Below are positions 32,539 through 42,150 of a stretch of DNA of 64,000 bases, piece after piece. The position numbers and the translations under genes are program-made. Numbering within the stretch: the stretch's first letter is position 1; each line of letters begins with the position of its first letter. Location: NCBI RefSeq assembly GCF_001522585.2, contig NZ_CP013372.1, positions 744,001-808,000 on the forward strand, read 5' to 3'. The notes under the pieces were generated by a model. That model was given only the letters and a program-made list of their open reading frames with translations. It was not told where the DNA came from and did no database searches. Source of the stretch: Burkholderia sp. NRF60-BP8. Lineage in GTDB: Bacteria > Pseudomonadota > Gammaproteobacteria > Burkholderiales > Burkholderiaceae.

Positions 32539-33710
32539 AACGTCCCATGCGCCCGCTGGCGCTCGCCGTCGCGCTGACGACCTTCCTGTCGGCCTGCGCA
32601 ACCGCGCCCGGCAACTACCTCGACTCGTCGAACCTGAAGGACGACGGCCGGCAGGAAGCGGCCGAGACCTATCCGGTTCATTACATCGACGCCAAAGTGG
32701 TGATGGATCAGCTGCAGAAAGCGCAGGTCGACCATCCGCTGCCGCCCGGGCGCTTTACCGATCCGTCGCAGTACACGTATCGCGTCGGTCCGCAGGACAT
32801 TCTCGGCGTCACCGTGTGGGATCACCCGGAGCTGACGACGCCGCAGGGCCAGTCGTTCTCGAGCGGCGGCAACACGACGCAATCGGTCGCGGGCGCGCTG
32901 CAGCAGCCGTATACGACCGCGCTGCCAGGTCAGGCCGATCCGTACGGCCAGACCGTGGCCGCCGACGGCACGATCTTCTTCCCGTTCGTCGGCCGCATCC
33001 GCGTGGCGGGCAAGACGGTCGCGCAGATCCGCGACGAGATGGCGTCCAGCCTGGCGCGCTACGTGAAGAACCCGCAGCTCGACGTGCGCGTGCTGTCGTT
33101 CCGCAGCCAGAAGGTGCAGGTGACGGGCGAGGTGAAGCAGCCGGGCCCGCTCGCGGTGAGCGACGTGCCGCTGACGCTGGTCGACGCGATCTCGCGCTCG
33201 GGCGGCTCGACCGCCGAGGCCGACCTGCAGCGCGTGCGGCTCACGCGCGACGGCAAGCTGTACACGCTCGATGCGAACGGCGTGCTCGATCGCGGCGAGG
33301 TGAAGCAGAACGTGATGCTGCAGCCGGGCGACATCGTCAACGTGCCGGACCGCAGCGACAGCCGCGTGTTCATCATGGGCGAGGTCAAGACGCCGGTCAC
33401 GGTGCCGATGCTCAAGGGCAAGCTGACCATCGCCGATGCGCTGACGGCCGGTGGCGGCATCCTCGACACCGACGCGAACCCGCGCAAGATCTACGTGATG
33501 CGCGGGATGCGCGACAACCCGACGAAGCCCGAAGTGTTCCGTCTCGACATGACGCAGCCCGACGCGCTGATGCTGTCGAGCCGCTTCCCGCTTCAACCGC
33601 TCGACGTCGTCTACGTCAGCACGGCCGGCTCGGTGCAGTTCAACCGCGTGCTGCAGCAGGTGCTGCCGACGATCCAGACGATCTTCTACATGCGGCAAAT
33701 CACGCGCTGA
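32532..33710 (+). CDS. bceE: Outer-membrane polysaccharide export lipoprotein (OPX, Wza-like)
   Basis: BceE forms the outer-membrane channel for cepacian export. The 392-residue precursor has a lipoprotein signal with Cys22 (LTTFLSAC). The polysaccharide biosynthesis/export domain (YRVGPQDILGVTVWDHPELT) and repeated SLBB domains (VQVTGEVKQPGPLAVSDVPL and VFIMGEVKTPVTVPML) follow. It ends in a short helix (LQQVLPTIQTIFYMRQ) like the Wza pore helix. ATG 32532 was chosen because AAGGA lies upstream at usable distance and the signal peptide is the right length; an ATG at 32517 would add five residues. It overlaps bceD by seven bases. Confidence 0.94.
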   Translation: MLKRPMRPLALAVALTTFLSACATAPGNYLDSSNLKDDGRQEAAETYPVHYIDAKVVMDQLQKAQVDHPLPPGRFTDPSQYTYRVGPQDILGVTVWDHPELTTPQGQSFSSGGNTTQSVAGALQQPYTTALPGQADPYGQTVAADGTIFFPFVGRIRVAGKTVAQIRDEMASSLARYVKNPQLDVRVLSFRSQKVQVTGEVKQPGPLAVSDVPLTLVDAISRSGGSTAEADLQRVRLTRDGKLYTLDANGVLDRGEVKQNVMLQPGDIVNVPDRSDSRVFIMGEVKTPVTVPMLKGKLTIADALTAGGGILDTDANPRKIYVMRGMRDNPTKPEVFRLDMTQPDALMLSSRFPLQPLDVVYVSTAGSVQFNRVLQQVLPTIQTIFYMRQITR

Positions 33711-33760
33711 TAGCCCGCCGGGGCGGCGTCCGCCCCCCGGCACCACTCAAGCGGGAACGA

Positions 33761-35986
33761 ATGGTGAACACGCAAGCGAAACACTCCTACGCGGACCTGA
33801 CCGCGAAAACCGAGGAAGAGGACGTCGTTCTCGGCCAGTTGCTCCAGGTCATCATGGACGACATCTGGCTGCTGCTCGGCATCGCGGTGACGGTCGTCGC
33901 GCTCGCCGGCCTCTATTGCTTCATCGCGAAGCCGGTCTACCAGGCGGACGTGCACGTGCGGGTCGAGGGCAACGACAACACGTCGCAGGCGCTCACGCAG
34001 ACGCAAACGGGCGCGTCGATCAACAGCGGCCCGCAGCAGGCGCCGACCGATGCGGAAATCGAGATCATCAAGAGCCGCGGCGTCGTCACGCCGGTCGTCG
34101 AGCAGTTCAAGCTGAACTTCTCGGTCGCGCCGAAGACGCTGCCGGTGATCGGCAGCCTCGCCGCGCGCCTCGCGACGCCGGGCCAGCCGTCGCGGCCGTG
34201 GCTCGGCCTGAAGTCGTATGCATGGGGCGGCGAAGTCGCCGACGTCGACTCGATCAGCGTCGTGCCGGCACTCGAAGGCAAGAAGCTGACGCTGACGGCC
34301 GGCCCGGACGGCACCTATTCGCTGGTCGACGCGAACGGCACGCGGTTGCTGGCGGGCCGCGTCGGCGAGCCGGCGCAGGGTGGCGGCGTGACGCTGCTCG
34401 TGCAGAAGCTCGTCGCGCGTCCCGGCACGCAGTTCACGGTGGTCCGCTACAACGATCTCGACGCGATCACCGGTTTCCAGTCGGGCATCCAGGTGACCGA
34501 ACAGGGCAAGCAGACGGGCGTCGTGCAGATCTCGCTCGAAGGCAAGGACCCGGACCAGACCGCCGCGATCGCGAACGCGCTCGCGCAGTCGTACCTGAAC
34601 CAGCACGTGATCGCGAAGCAGGCGGAAGCGACCAAGATGCTCGACTTCCTGAAGGGCGAGGAGCCGCGCCTGAAGGCCGATCTCGAACGCGCGGAAGCCG
34701 CGTTGACGCAGTACCAGCGCACCTCGGGCTCGATCAACGCGAGCGACGAGGCGAAGGTCTACCTCGAAGGCAGCGTGCAGTACGAACAGCAGATCGCCGC
34801 GCAGCGCCTGCAGCTCGCGTCGCTCGCGCAGCGCTTCACCGATTCGCACCCGATGGTGATTGCGGCGAAGCAGCAGCTCGCGGAGCTGCAGGGCGAGAAG
34901 GACAAGTTCAGCAACCGCTTCCGCAGCCTGCCGGCGACCGAAGTGAAGGCGGTCCAGCTCCAGCGCGACGCGAAGGTCGCCGAGGACATCTACGTCCTGC
35001 TGCTGAACCGCGTGCAGGAGCTGTCGGTGCAGAAGGCCGGCACGGGCGGCAACATCCACCTCGTCGATTCGGCGCTGCGCCCGGGCGATCCGATCAAGCC
35101 GAAGAAGGCGCTGATCCTGTCGGCCGCCGTGTTCCTGGGGCTGATCCTCGGCACCGGCGTCGTGTTCCTGCGCCGCAACCTGTTCCAGGGCATCGAGGAT
35201 CCGGACCGCGTCGAGCGTACGTTCAACCTGCCGCTGTACGGGCTCGTCCCGCAGAGCGCCGAGCAGGTGAAGCTCGATGCCGCGGCCGAGAAGGGCGGCA
35301 CTCGTGCACGGCCGATCCTCGCGAGCCTGCGTCCGAAGGACCTGAGCGTCGAAAGCATGCGCAGCCTGCGCACCGCGATGCAGTTCGCGATGATGGACGC
35401 GAAGAACCGCGTGATCGTGCTGACCGGCCCGACGCCGGGCATCGGCAAGAGCTTCCTGACGGTCAACCTCGCGGTGCTGCTCGCCCATTCGGGCAAGCGC
35501 GTGCTGCTGATCGACGCCGACATGCGCCGCGGGATGCTCGACCGCTACTTCGGCCTCACCTCGCAGCCGGGGCTGTCGGAGCTGCTGAGCGACCAGTCCT
35601 CGCTCGAGGACGCGATCCGCGAGACGCCGGTGCAGGGCCTGTCGTTCATCGCGGCCGGCACGCGCCCGCCGAACCCGTCGGAGCTGCTGATGTCGACGCG
35701 CCTGCCGCAATACCTCGAAGGCCTCGGCAAGCGCTACGACGTCGTGCTGATCGATTCGCCGCCGGTGCTCGCGGTGACCGACGCGACCATCATCGGCCGC
35801 ATGGCCGGCGCCACCTTCCTGGTACTGCGCTCGGGCATGCATACGGAAGGCGAGATCGCCGACGCGATCAAGCGCCTGCGCACCGCGGGCGTCGATCTGG
35901 AAGGCGGGATCTTCAATGGCGTGCCGCCGAAGGCGCGCGGCTACGGCCGCGGCTATGCGGCCGTGCACGAATACCTGAGCGCTTGA
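33761..35986 (+). CDS. bceF: Polysaccharide co-polymerase / tyrosine autokinase (Wzc-like)
   Basis: BceF sets chain length and couples polymerisation to export by autophosphorylation. In its 741 residues, an N-terminal Wzz-type domain has membrane helices near 25-50 and about 445-465; a coiled-coil periplasmic part has helices around YEQQIAAQRLQLASLAQR; and a cytoplasmic kinase follows with Walker A TGPTPGIGKSF (near 554-564), Walker A' LLIDADMRRG (near 582-591) and Walker B VVLIDSPP (near 660-667). A short tyrosine cluster (GYGRGYAAVHEYLSA) ends the protein. The partner phosphatase gene bceD is two genes upstream. Confidence 0.95.
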   Translation: MVNTQAKHSYADLTAKTEEEDVVLGQLLQVIMDDIWLLLGIAVTVVALAGLYCFIAKPVYQADVHVRVEGNDNTSQALTQTQTGASINSGPQQAPTDAEIEIIKSRGVVTPVVEQFKLNFSVAPKTLPVIGSLAARLATPGQPSRPWLGLKSYAWGGEVADVDSISVVPALEGKKLTLTAGPDGTYSLVDANGTRLLAGRVGEPAQGGGVTLLVQKLVARPGTQFTVVRYNDLDAITGFQSGIQVTEQGKQTGVVQISLEGKDPDQTAAIANALAQSYLNQHVIAKQAEATKMLDFLKGEEPRLKADLERAEAALTQYQRTSGSINASDEAKVYLEGSVQYEQQIAAQRLQLASLAQRFTDSHPMVIAAKQQLAELQGEKDKFSNRFRSLPATEVKAVQLQRDAKVAEDIYVLLLNRVQELSVQKAGTGGNIHLVDSALRPGDPIKPKKALILSAAVFLGLILGTGVVFLRRNLFQGIEDPDRVERTFNLPLYGLVPQSAEQVKLDAAAEKGGTRARPILASLRPKDLSVESMRSLRTAMQFAMMDAKNRVIVLTGPTPGIGKSFLTVNLAVLLAHSGKRVLLIDADMRRGMLDRYFGLTSQPGLSELLSDQSSLEDAIRETPVQGLSFIAAGTRPPNPSELLMSTRLPQYLEGLGKRYDVVLIDSPPVLAVTDATIIGRMAGATFLVLRSGMHTEGEIADAIKRLRTAGVDLEGGIFNGVPPKARGYGRGYAAVHEYLSA

Positions 35987-36048
35987 TCGCATTGCACGAC
36001 ACCGGGCCGGCGCGCGCCGCATCGGCCCGGCCGAATGGAGAACCCTCG

Positions 36049-37008
36049 ATGAAAATTTCCGTGCTCGTTCCGACCTACCGGCGTCCCGCCGACCTCGCGC
36101 GCTGCCTGCTGGCGCTGCAGCGGCAGCAGCGGCTGCCCGACGAGGTGATCGTCGTCGCGCGCCCGGAGGACGACGCCACGCACGAACGGCTCGCCGATCC
36201 GGCGGTCGGCGGCGCGCTGCCGCTGCGCATCGTGCCGGTCGACGTGGCGGGGCAGGTCGCCGCGCTGAACAAGGGGCTCGACGCGTCGACCGGCGACATC
36301 GTCGCGATCACCGACGACGATGCGGCGCCGCGCCCCGACTGGCTCGCGCGCATCGAAGCCGCGTTCCTGTCCAACCCGCGCGTGGGCGCGGTCGGCGGCC
36401 GCGACTGGGTGCACGAAAAAGGCCGCCTGCTCGACGAATCGCGCGAGCAGGTCGGCCAGCTCACGCTGTCGGGCAAGATCATCGGCAATCATCACCTCGG
36501 CGTCGGCGGCGCACGCGAAGTCGACATGCTGAAAGGCGCGAACATGAGTTATCGCCGCGCGGTGATCGAACGGCTGCGCTTCGACACGCGGCTGCGCGGC
36601 GCCGGCGCGCAGGTGCACAACGACATGGCGTTCAGCATGGAAGTGCAGCGCGCGGGCTGGACGCTGCTGTACGACCCGGCGATCGCCGTCGATCATTTCC
36701 CGGCCGAGCGCTTCGACGACGACCGTCGCGATGCGGCCTCGCTGAACGCGATCAGCAACGGCGCATACAACCTGCAACTGACGCTGCGCGAGCATCTGCC
36801 GCCGCTACGGCGCGAGATCGCGTGGTGGTGGTGGACGCTGATCGGCACGCGCGTCTATCCGGGCTTCGCGCACGTGCTGCTGTCGTTGCCTACCGCGCGG
36901 CGCGCCCGCGTGCTCGCGCACTGGCGCGCGGTGCGCCGCGGCGCGCGCGATGCGCGCCGCACGAACCTCGCCCCCCACCGCGCGGCGATGCCGCCGGTGA
37001 CGTCTTGA
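36049..37008 (+). CDS. bceG: Family 2 glycosyltransferase
   Basis: A 319-residue GT-A glycosyltransferase that adds a sugar to the lipid-linked cepacian unit. It has the opening ISVLVPTYRRPADLARCL, an acidic metal-site motif TDDDAAPRPDW (about 88-98) and the late acceptor-site region GGAREVDMLKGANMSYRR. Near the C-terminus is an amphipathic/membrane-like WWWWTLIG segment. The transferred sugar (glucose, mannose or rhamnose) cannot be told from the sequence. There is no clear Shine-Dalgarno; the gene is 62 bp after bceF. Confidence 0.9.
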   Translation: MKISVLVPTYRRPADLARCLLALQRQQRLPDEVIVVARPEDDATHERLADPAVGGALPLRIVPVDVAGQVAALNKGLDASTGDIVAITDDDAAPRPDWLARIEAAFLSNPRVGAVGGRDWVHEKGRLLDESREQVGQLTLSGKIIGNHHLGVGGAREVDMLKGANMSYRRAVIERLRFDTRLRGAGAQVHNDMAFSMEVQRAGWTLLYDPAIAVDHFPAERFDDDRRDAASLNAISNGAYNLQLTLREHLPPLRREIAWWWWTLIGTRVYPGFAHVLLSLPTARRARVLAHWRAVRRGARDARRTNLAPHRAAMPPVTS

Positions 37009-37051
37009 ACGGCCCGCGCGCAGTGCGCGCGGCCACGCCCGGAGGGCTCGC

Positions 37052-38197
37052 ATGACCATGAAGGATGCAACGAAAGTTCACGTCCATTTGTTCTATGGCG
37101 CCGATCCGCGTACCTACCGGAAAGGCGACGACATCGGCTGCCTGTACGGCTACCACCACGCCGAATCCGACGAATTCCGGCTGACCTATTCGCAGGACGG
37201 CCGCGAGAACCGCGTCGTGAGCATCGCGCGCCGCGCGCTGAAGGCGGCGCTCGGCTTCGACGTCGTGCATGCGTGGCGCAACCGCGCGGCGCTGCTCGAT
37301 ACCGACGTGATCTGGACCCACACCGAACAGGAGCATCTGGCCGCCGCGCTGATCCTGAAGCTCGCCGGCGCGCAGGGCAAGCGCCCGCTGCTGCTTGCGC
37401 AGAGCGTGTGGCTGTTCGACAAATGGAACAGCTTCGGCGGCCCGCGCCGCTGGCTGTACCGCAAGCTGCTCGCGCGCGCCGACGCGCTGACCACGCTGGC
37501 TCGCGACAACGCCGACCTGTGCCGCCGCTACCTCGGGCGCGAAGCCGAGTTCGTCTATTACGGGCTGAACACGCAGGACTTTCCGCCGGTCGAGCCGCAG
37601 CAATGGAAGCCGAACCGGCCGCTGCGGATCGCGGCGATCGGCAACGACCGCGACCGCGACTGGCGCACGTTCCTCGCCGCGTTCGGCGGCGACGCGCGTT
37701 ACGACGTGCGGCTCGCGACGCGCCGCCGCGTGCCTCGCGAGTGGCACGCGCCGAACGTGAAGATCGGCCCGGCGGCGGGGCTCGCGAAGCAGCACGAGCT
37801 GTACGCGTGGGCCGACGTGATCGTCGTGCCGCTGCGGCCGAATTTCCACGCGTCGGGCATCACGGTGATGCTCGAGGCGGCGGCCGTCGGCAAGCCGATG
37901 ATCGTGTCCGACGTGGGCGGCCTGAGCGACTACTTCCCGCACGATACGGCCGCCTATGTGCCGGCGTTCGACGCGCAGGCGATGCGCCAGGCCGCCGATC
38001 GCTTCGTCGCCGACCCGGTGGCGGCGCTCGACTGCGCGCGGGCGGCCGCCGCGTGCCTGCGCGAACGCGACCTGACCACGCAGGCGTTCGCCGAGCAGCA
38101 CGTGCGGATTACGCGCGACATGCTGCGCCGGCGCCGCACGCCCGCGGCGGCCGGCGTGGCGATGCCGCTCGCCGATTCGCGTCCTTCGTCGCAGTGA
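37052..38197 (+). CDS. bceH: Glycosyltransferase (GT-B/GT4-type)
   Basis: A 381-residue GT-B transferase in the cepacian cluster. The GT4-like donor site is seen near 260-295 (VIVVPLRPNFHASGITVMLE, then AAAVGKPMIVSDVGGLSDY), where the usual first Glu of the ExxxxxxxE pair is replaced by a His-containing loop while the second Glu is kept. A strong CGGAGGG lies before the start, and its end is ten bases before bceI. Donor and linkage are unknown; assignment is by position and fold. Confidence 0.88.
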   Translation: MTMKDATKVHVHLFYGADPRTYRKGDDIGCLYGYHHAESDEFRLTYSQDGRENRVVSIARRALKAALGFDVVHAWRNRAALLDTDVIWTHTEQEHLAAALILKLAGAQGKRPLLLAQSVWLFDKWNSFGGPRRWLYRKLLARADALTTLARDNADLCRRYLGREAEFVYYGLNTQDFPPVEPQQWKPNRPLRIAAIGNDRDRDWRTFLAAFGGDARYDVRLATRRRVPREWHAPNVKIGPAAGLAKQHELYAWADVIVVPLRPNFHASGITVMLEAAAVGKPMIVSDVGGLSDYFPHDTAAYVPAFDAQAMRQAADRFVADPVAALDCARAAAACLRERDLTTQAFAEQHVRITRDMLRRRRTPAAAGVAMPLADSRPSSQ

Positions 38198-38207
38198 GCT
38201 CGGATCG

Positions 38208-39674
38208 ATGAGTACGATTGCCGCCGAACGCGCGCCGTCGCGCCCCCGCAGCCGGTTCGCCGAGCCGAAGCACTGGGCCGGGCAGGCCGGGCTGTGGACG
38301 TTCACCGCCGCGCTGATCGCCGTCCACCAGGGCAAGGTGCTGACGCTCGCGTTCCCGGTGCTGGCCATCGGGGTGGGCGTCTGGCTGTATTTCAAGAGCC
38401 CGGCGCGCTATGTCGGCTTCATGTGGTGGGTGTGGTTCCTGAGCCCGGAAGTGCGGCGCCTGGCCGACTGGTCGAAGGGCGCGTTCACGCCGACGAGCCT
38501 GATCCAGGTCGCGCCGCTCGCGGTGACGATGATCGCCGGCTTCGGGCTGCTCAGGCATTACCGCGTGCTCGCGCAGCGGCGCGGGATTCCGGTGCTGCTG
38601 ATCCTGTTCGGGCTCGTGTATGCGTATCTCGTCGGGATCGTGTCGAGCGGCGTGATGGCCGCGACCTACGACCTCGCGAACTGGCTGTACCCGATCCTGA
38701 TCGGCTTTCACATCATGGTGAACGCGCGCAACTATCCGGAGTACCGCGACGTGCTGCTGTCCACCTTCATGTGGGGCATGCTCGTGATGGGCGTGTACGG
38801 CGTCGTGCAGTATTTCGTGATGCCGCAGTGGGACGTGCTGTGGATGGTCGGCTCGCAGATGGGTTCGCAGGGCGAGCCGGTGCCGTACGGCGTGCGCGTG
38901 TTCAGCACGATGAATTCGTCCGGACCGTTCGCGTTCGCGATGATGGGCGCGCTGGTGTTCGTGCTGGTTGCGCCGCAGAAGATCCGCTGGTTCGCGGGCG
39001 CGGCGGGCTTCGTGTCGTTCGCGCTGTGTCTCGTGCGCTCGACCTGGGGCGGCTGGGTGATCGCGCTCGCGATCCAGCTCGTGCAATCGAGCAACCGCGT
39101 GCGGATGCGGATCCTGATCAGCGGCGTCGTGCTGGTCGGGCTGTGCGTGCCGCTCCTGACGGTCGGGCCGGTGGCCGACCGGCTCGGCCAGCGCCTGCAG
39201 TCGATCGCGAACCTGAAGGACGACCGCAGCTACGACGATCGCAACAAGTTCTACGCGACCTTCGCGCAGACGGCGTTCACCGACGTCGCCGGCGAAGGGA
39301 TGGGCGCGACCGGCGCGTCCACGAAGCTGTCGAGCGACAGCGGCGAGCTCGGCAAGTACGGCAGCTTCGACAGCGGCGTGATGAACGTGCCGTTCGTGCT
39401 CGGCTGGCCCGGCACGCTGCTGTATCTCGCGGGCGTCGTGATGCTGTTCGGCCGCACGCTGCGCGCGGCGTTCAAGCTGCGCAAGGACAAGTTCGTCGGC
39501 GCGTGCCTGAGCCTGTGCCTGTCGACCTTCGCGATGCTCGTGTTCACGAACTCGCTGATCGGCACCGGCGGCCTGCTGATGTTCACGGCCATTTTTTCGA
39601 TACTTGCCGCGGCGCACTGGCAGAAGGCGCAACGCCTGCTGGTCGCCGCGCGTTCACGGGGAGGCGACCATTGA
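38208..39674 (+). CDS. bceI: Wzy-type O-antigen/exopolysaccharide polymerase
   Basis: A 488-residue integral membrane protein with about 11 hydrophobic segments. A large periplasmic loop between late helices (ADRLGQRLQSIANLKDDRSY to GSFDSGVMNVPFVLGW) is typical of Wzy polymerases and carries the conserved arginine-rich patch. It should join repeat units at the periplasmic face. Sequence conservation of this family is low, so the call depends on topology and on the position between transferase genes. Its stop overlaps the TTG start of bceJ. Confidence 0.88.
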   Translation: MSTIAAERAPSRPRSRFAEPKHWAGQAGLWTFTAALIAVHQGKVLTLAFPVLAIGVGVWLYFKSPARYVGFMWWVWFLSPEVRRLADWSKGAFTPTSLIQVAPLAVTMIAGFGLLRHYRVLAQRRGIPVLLILFGLVYAYLVGIVSSGVMAATYDLANWLYPILIGFHIMVNARNYPEYRDVLLSTFMWGMLVMGVYGVVQYFVMPQWDVLWMVGSQMGSQGEPVPYGVRVFSTMNSSGPFAFAMMGALVFVLVAPQKIRWFAGAAGFVSFALCLVRSTWGGWVIALAIQLVQSSNRVRMRILISGVVLVGLCVPLLTVGPVADRLGQRLQSIANLKDDRSYDDRNKFYATFAQTAFTDVAGEGMGATGASTKLSSDSGELGKYGSFDSGVMNVPFVLGWPGTLLYLAGVVMLFGRTLRAAFKLRKDKFVGACLSLCLSTFAMLVFTNSLIGTGGLLMFTAIFSILAAAHWQKAQRLLVAARSRGGDH

Positions 39675-40855
39675 GAATCGCGATCGTCACGCACGTCGTG
39701 CGACATAACGACGGGCAGGGCCGCGTCAATTACGAAATCGCGCGCGCGGCGCTGGCCGAAAACTACGAGGTCACACTGGTCGCGTCGCACGTCGCGCCCG
39801 AGCTGCTGGCCGACCCGCGCGTGCGCTGGGTGCCGGTGAAGGTCGGCGGCTTCTGGCCGTCGAATCTCGTCAAGCAGCAGGTGTTCGCGCTGAAAAGCGC
39901 GGCGTGGCTGCGCGCGCACCGCGGCGAATACGACGTGCTGCACGTGAACGGCTTCATCTCGTGGATCAAGGCCGACGTGAATACCGCGCACTTCGTGCAC
40001 GGCGGCTGGTTCAAGAGTCCGTACTATCCGTTCGGGCTGACGAAGGGGCTGTGGTCGGCCTACCAGTACGTCTATACGCGCGTGAACACCGCGCTCGAGC
40101 GCTGGGCCTACCGGCGCTCGCGCGCGATCACGGCCGTGTCGCAGAAGGTGGCCGACGAAATCGCCGGGCTCGGCATCGACAGCCGCAAGATCAGCGTGAT
40201 CTACAACGGCGTCGACGGCAGCGCGTTCGCGGGCGCCCAGGCCGACCGTGCGGCGTTCAAGCTGCCGGACGACGCGTTCCTGCTGCTGTTCGTCGGCGAC
40301 CTGCGCACGCCGCGCAAGAATCTCGGCACCGTGCTGAAGGCGCTGACGAAGCTGCCGCCCAACGTTCATCTCGCGGTGGCCGGCTACTTGCCCGGCAGCC
40401 CGTATCCCGACGAAGCGCGCGCGCTCGGCATCGATTCGCGCGTGCATTTCCTCGGGCTCGTGAAGAACATGCCGACGCTGATGCGCTCGGTCGACGCGTA
40501 TGTCTTTCCGTCGCGCTACGAAGCGATGAGCCTGTCGCTGCTGGAGGCGATGGCGGCCGGGCTGCCGGTCGTCACCGCGCGCACGGCGGGCGGCGCGGAA
40601 ATCATCACGCGCGAATGCGGGATCGTGCTGGAGGATCCGGACGATCCGGCCGCGCTCGCGCAGGCGATCGGCTCGCTCGCGGCGTCGCGCGACACCTGTC
40701 GCGCGATGGGCGATGCGGCCCGCGAACTGATGACCCGTTTCGGCTGGGCGCACATGGGCGCCCAGTACGTCGCGCTTTACCGGCGCATCGGCCAACCCAC
40801 GCAGCCGTCCGCCTTCGCGCGGGCCGAGCATGCGATCACGCAGGAGCAACCGTGA
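39671..40855 (+). CDS. bceJ: Family 4 glycosyltransferase (TTG start)
   Basis: A 394-residue GT-B enzyme. N-terminal part: RIAIVTHVVRHNDGQGRVNYEIA. Donor domain: LLFVGDLRTPRKNLGTVLKA and the ExxxxxxxE motif in SRYEAMSLSLLEAMAAG. The TTG start follows GGGGAGG at the correct distance and overlaps the bceI stop (TTGA). The bceJ stop in turn overlaps the bceK ATG (TGATG), so bceI-J-K are translationally chained. Acts on the cepacian lipid-linked unit; the sugar is unknown. Confidence 0.9.
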   Translation: MRIAIVTHVVRHNDGQGRVNYEIARAALAENYEVTLVASHVAPELLADPRVRWVPVKVGGFWPSNLVKQQVFALKSAAWLRAHRGEYDVLHVNGFISWIKADVNTAHFVHGGWFKSPYYPFGLTKGLWSAYQYVYTRVNTALERWAYRRSRAITAVSQKVADEIAGLGIDSRKISVIYNGVDGSAFAGAQADRAAFKLPDDAFLLLFVGDLRTPRKNLGTVLKALTKLPPNVHLAVAGYLPGSPYPDEARALGIDSRVHFLGLVKNMPTLMRSVDAYVFPSRYEAMSLSLLEAMAAGLPVVTARTAGGAEIITRECGIVLEDPDDPAALAQAIGSLAASRDTCRAMGDAARELMTRFGWAHMGAQYVALYRRIGQPTQPSAFARAEHAITQEQP

Positions 40856-42021
40856 TGTCCCAATCTTCCCGGCCGATCAAATCGTTGCAGATCGGCATGC
40901 ACTGGTTCCCCGAACGCGCGGGCGGCCTCGACCGGATGTACTACTCGCTCGTCGGCGCGCTGCCCGGCGCGGGCGTCGAAGTGCGCGGGCTCGTCGCCGG
41001 CTCGCCGAAGGTCGCCGACGACACGGGCGGGGCGATCCAGGGCTTCGGGCCTGCGTCGCAGCCGCTCGCGCGGCGGATGCTCGCCGCGCGGCGCGCGCTG
41101 CGCGACGAGATCCGCAGCGAGCGTCCGGACGTGATTTCGTCGCACTTCGCGCTGTACACGTTTCCGGGCCTCGACGTGACGCGCGGGATTCCGCAGGTGT
41201 CGCACTTCCAGGGGCCGTGGGCCGACGAAAGTCAGGTCGAGGGCGCCGCGTCGCTCGGGCAGCGCGCGAAGCGCTATCTCGAACAGGCCGTCTATACGCG
41301 TTCGTCGCGGCTGATCGTGCTGTCGCAGGCGTTCGGCCAGATCCTGACGAACCGCTACGGGATCGATCCGTCGCGCGTGCGCGTGATTCCCGGCTGCGTC
41401 GATACCGCGCAGTTCGACACGCCGCTCACGCCGGCCGAGGCGCGGCACAAGCTGCAACTGCCGCAGGACCGGCCGATCGTGCTGGCCGTGCGCCGGCTCG
41501 TGCGGCGCATGGGGCTGGAGGACCTGATCGACGCGATCGGCCTCGTCAAGCGCCGTCACCCGGACGTGCTGCTGCTGATCGCCGGCAAGGGCAAGATCGG
41601 CGAGGAACTGCAGCAGCGCATCGACGCAGCCGGGCTGCAGGACAACGTGAAGCTGCTCGGCTTCGTGCCCGACCACCATCTCGCGGCGCTGTACCGCGCG
41701 GCGACGGTCAGCGTCGTGCCGACGGTCGCGCTCGAGGGCTTCGGCTTGATCACCGTCGAATCGCTGGCGTCCGGCACGCCGGTGCTGGTCACGCCGGTCG
41801 GCGGATTGCCGGAGGCGGTCGCCGGGCTGTCGAACGATCTCGTGCTGCCGTCGACGGGCGCGGATGCGATCGCCGAAGGGCTCGGCGGTGCGCTGTCGGG
41901 CGCGATCGCGCTGCCCGACGAGGCCGCGTGCAAGCGCTATGCGCGCGATCATTTCGACAACGCGGTGATCGCGCGGCGCGTGGCCGGCGTCTACGAAGAG
42001 GCGATCCGGGCGGCGGGCTGA
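40855..42021 (+). CDS. bceK: Family 4 glycosyltransferase
   Basis: A 388-residue GT-B transferase that closes the cluster. N-terminal motif: SLQIGMHWFPERAGGLDRMY with the GG loop. Donor part: VLAVRRLVRRMGLEDLIDAI, IAGKGKIGEELQQRI and EGFGLITVESLASGTPVLVT, with the full ExxxxxxxE pair. CAGGAG lies upstream, and the start overlaps the bceJ stop by one base. The gene is followed by a weak terminator and by a convergent MFS gene. Confidence 0.92.
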   Translation: MSQSSRPIKSLQIGMHWFPERAGGLDRMYYSLVGALPGAGVEVRGLVAGSPKVADDTGGAIQGFGPASQPLARRMLAARRALRDEIRSERPDVISSHFALYTFPGLDVTRGIPQVSHFQGPWADESQVEGAASLGQRAKRYLEQAVYTRSSRLIVLSQAFGQILTNRYGIDPSRVRVIPGCVDTAQFDTPLTPAEARHKLQLPQDRPIVLAVRRLVRRMGLEDLIDAIGLVKRRHPDVLLLIAGKGKIGEELQQRIDAAGLQDNVKLLGFVPDHHLAALYRAATVSVVPTVALEGFGLITVESLASGTPVLVTPVGGLPEAVAGLSNDLVLPSTGADAIAEGLGGALSGAIALPDEAACKRYARDHFDNAVIARRVAGVYEEAIRAAG

Positions 42022-42101
42022 ACGCCCGGGCGTGCCCCGCGCGCGCCGAACCGCAAGCCCGCCGGGCGCACGTGCGCGGCCGGTTCGCGTGCCGGCCGCC
42101 C

Positions 42102-42122
42102 GCCGAGGGCGCGTCGGCTTTT
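42102..42122 (+). terminator. Weak intrinsic terminator after bceK
   Basis: A short stem GCCGA / TCGGC with a seven-base loop is followed by TTTT. It lies 80 bases past the bceK stop, in the gap before the convergent MFS gene. Confidence 0.4.
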
Positions 42123-42150
42123 CCCGTTCGATCCGCATGACCCGCGCGCA

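Noticed and set aside
34325..34345. Sigma-54-like GGCACGCGGTTGC inside bceF
   Set aside because: GG-to-GC spacing is not the required 10 bases and it is within a coding region.
33686..36022. A 778-codon minus-strand frame opposite bceF
   Set aside because: Shadow of the tyrosine kinase gene; composition is Arg/Ala/His-rich with no domain.
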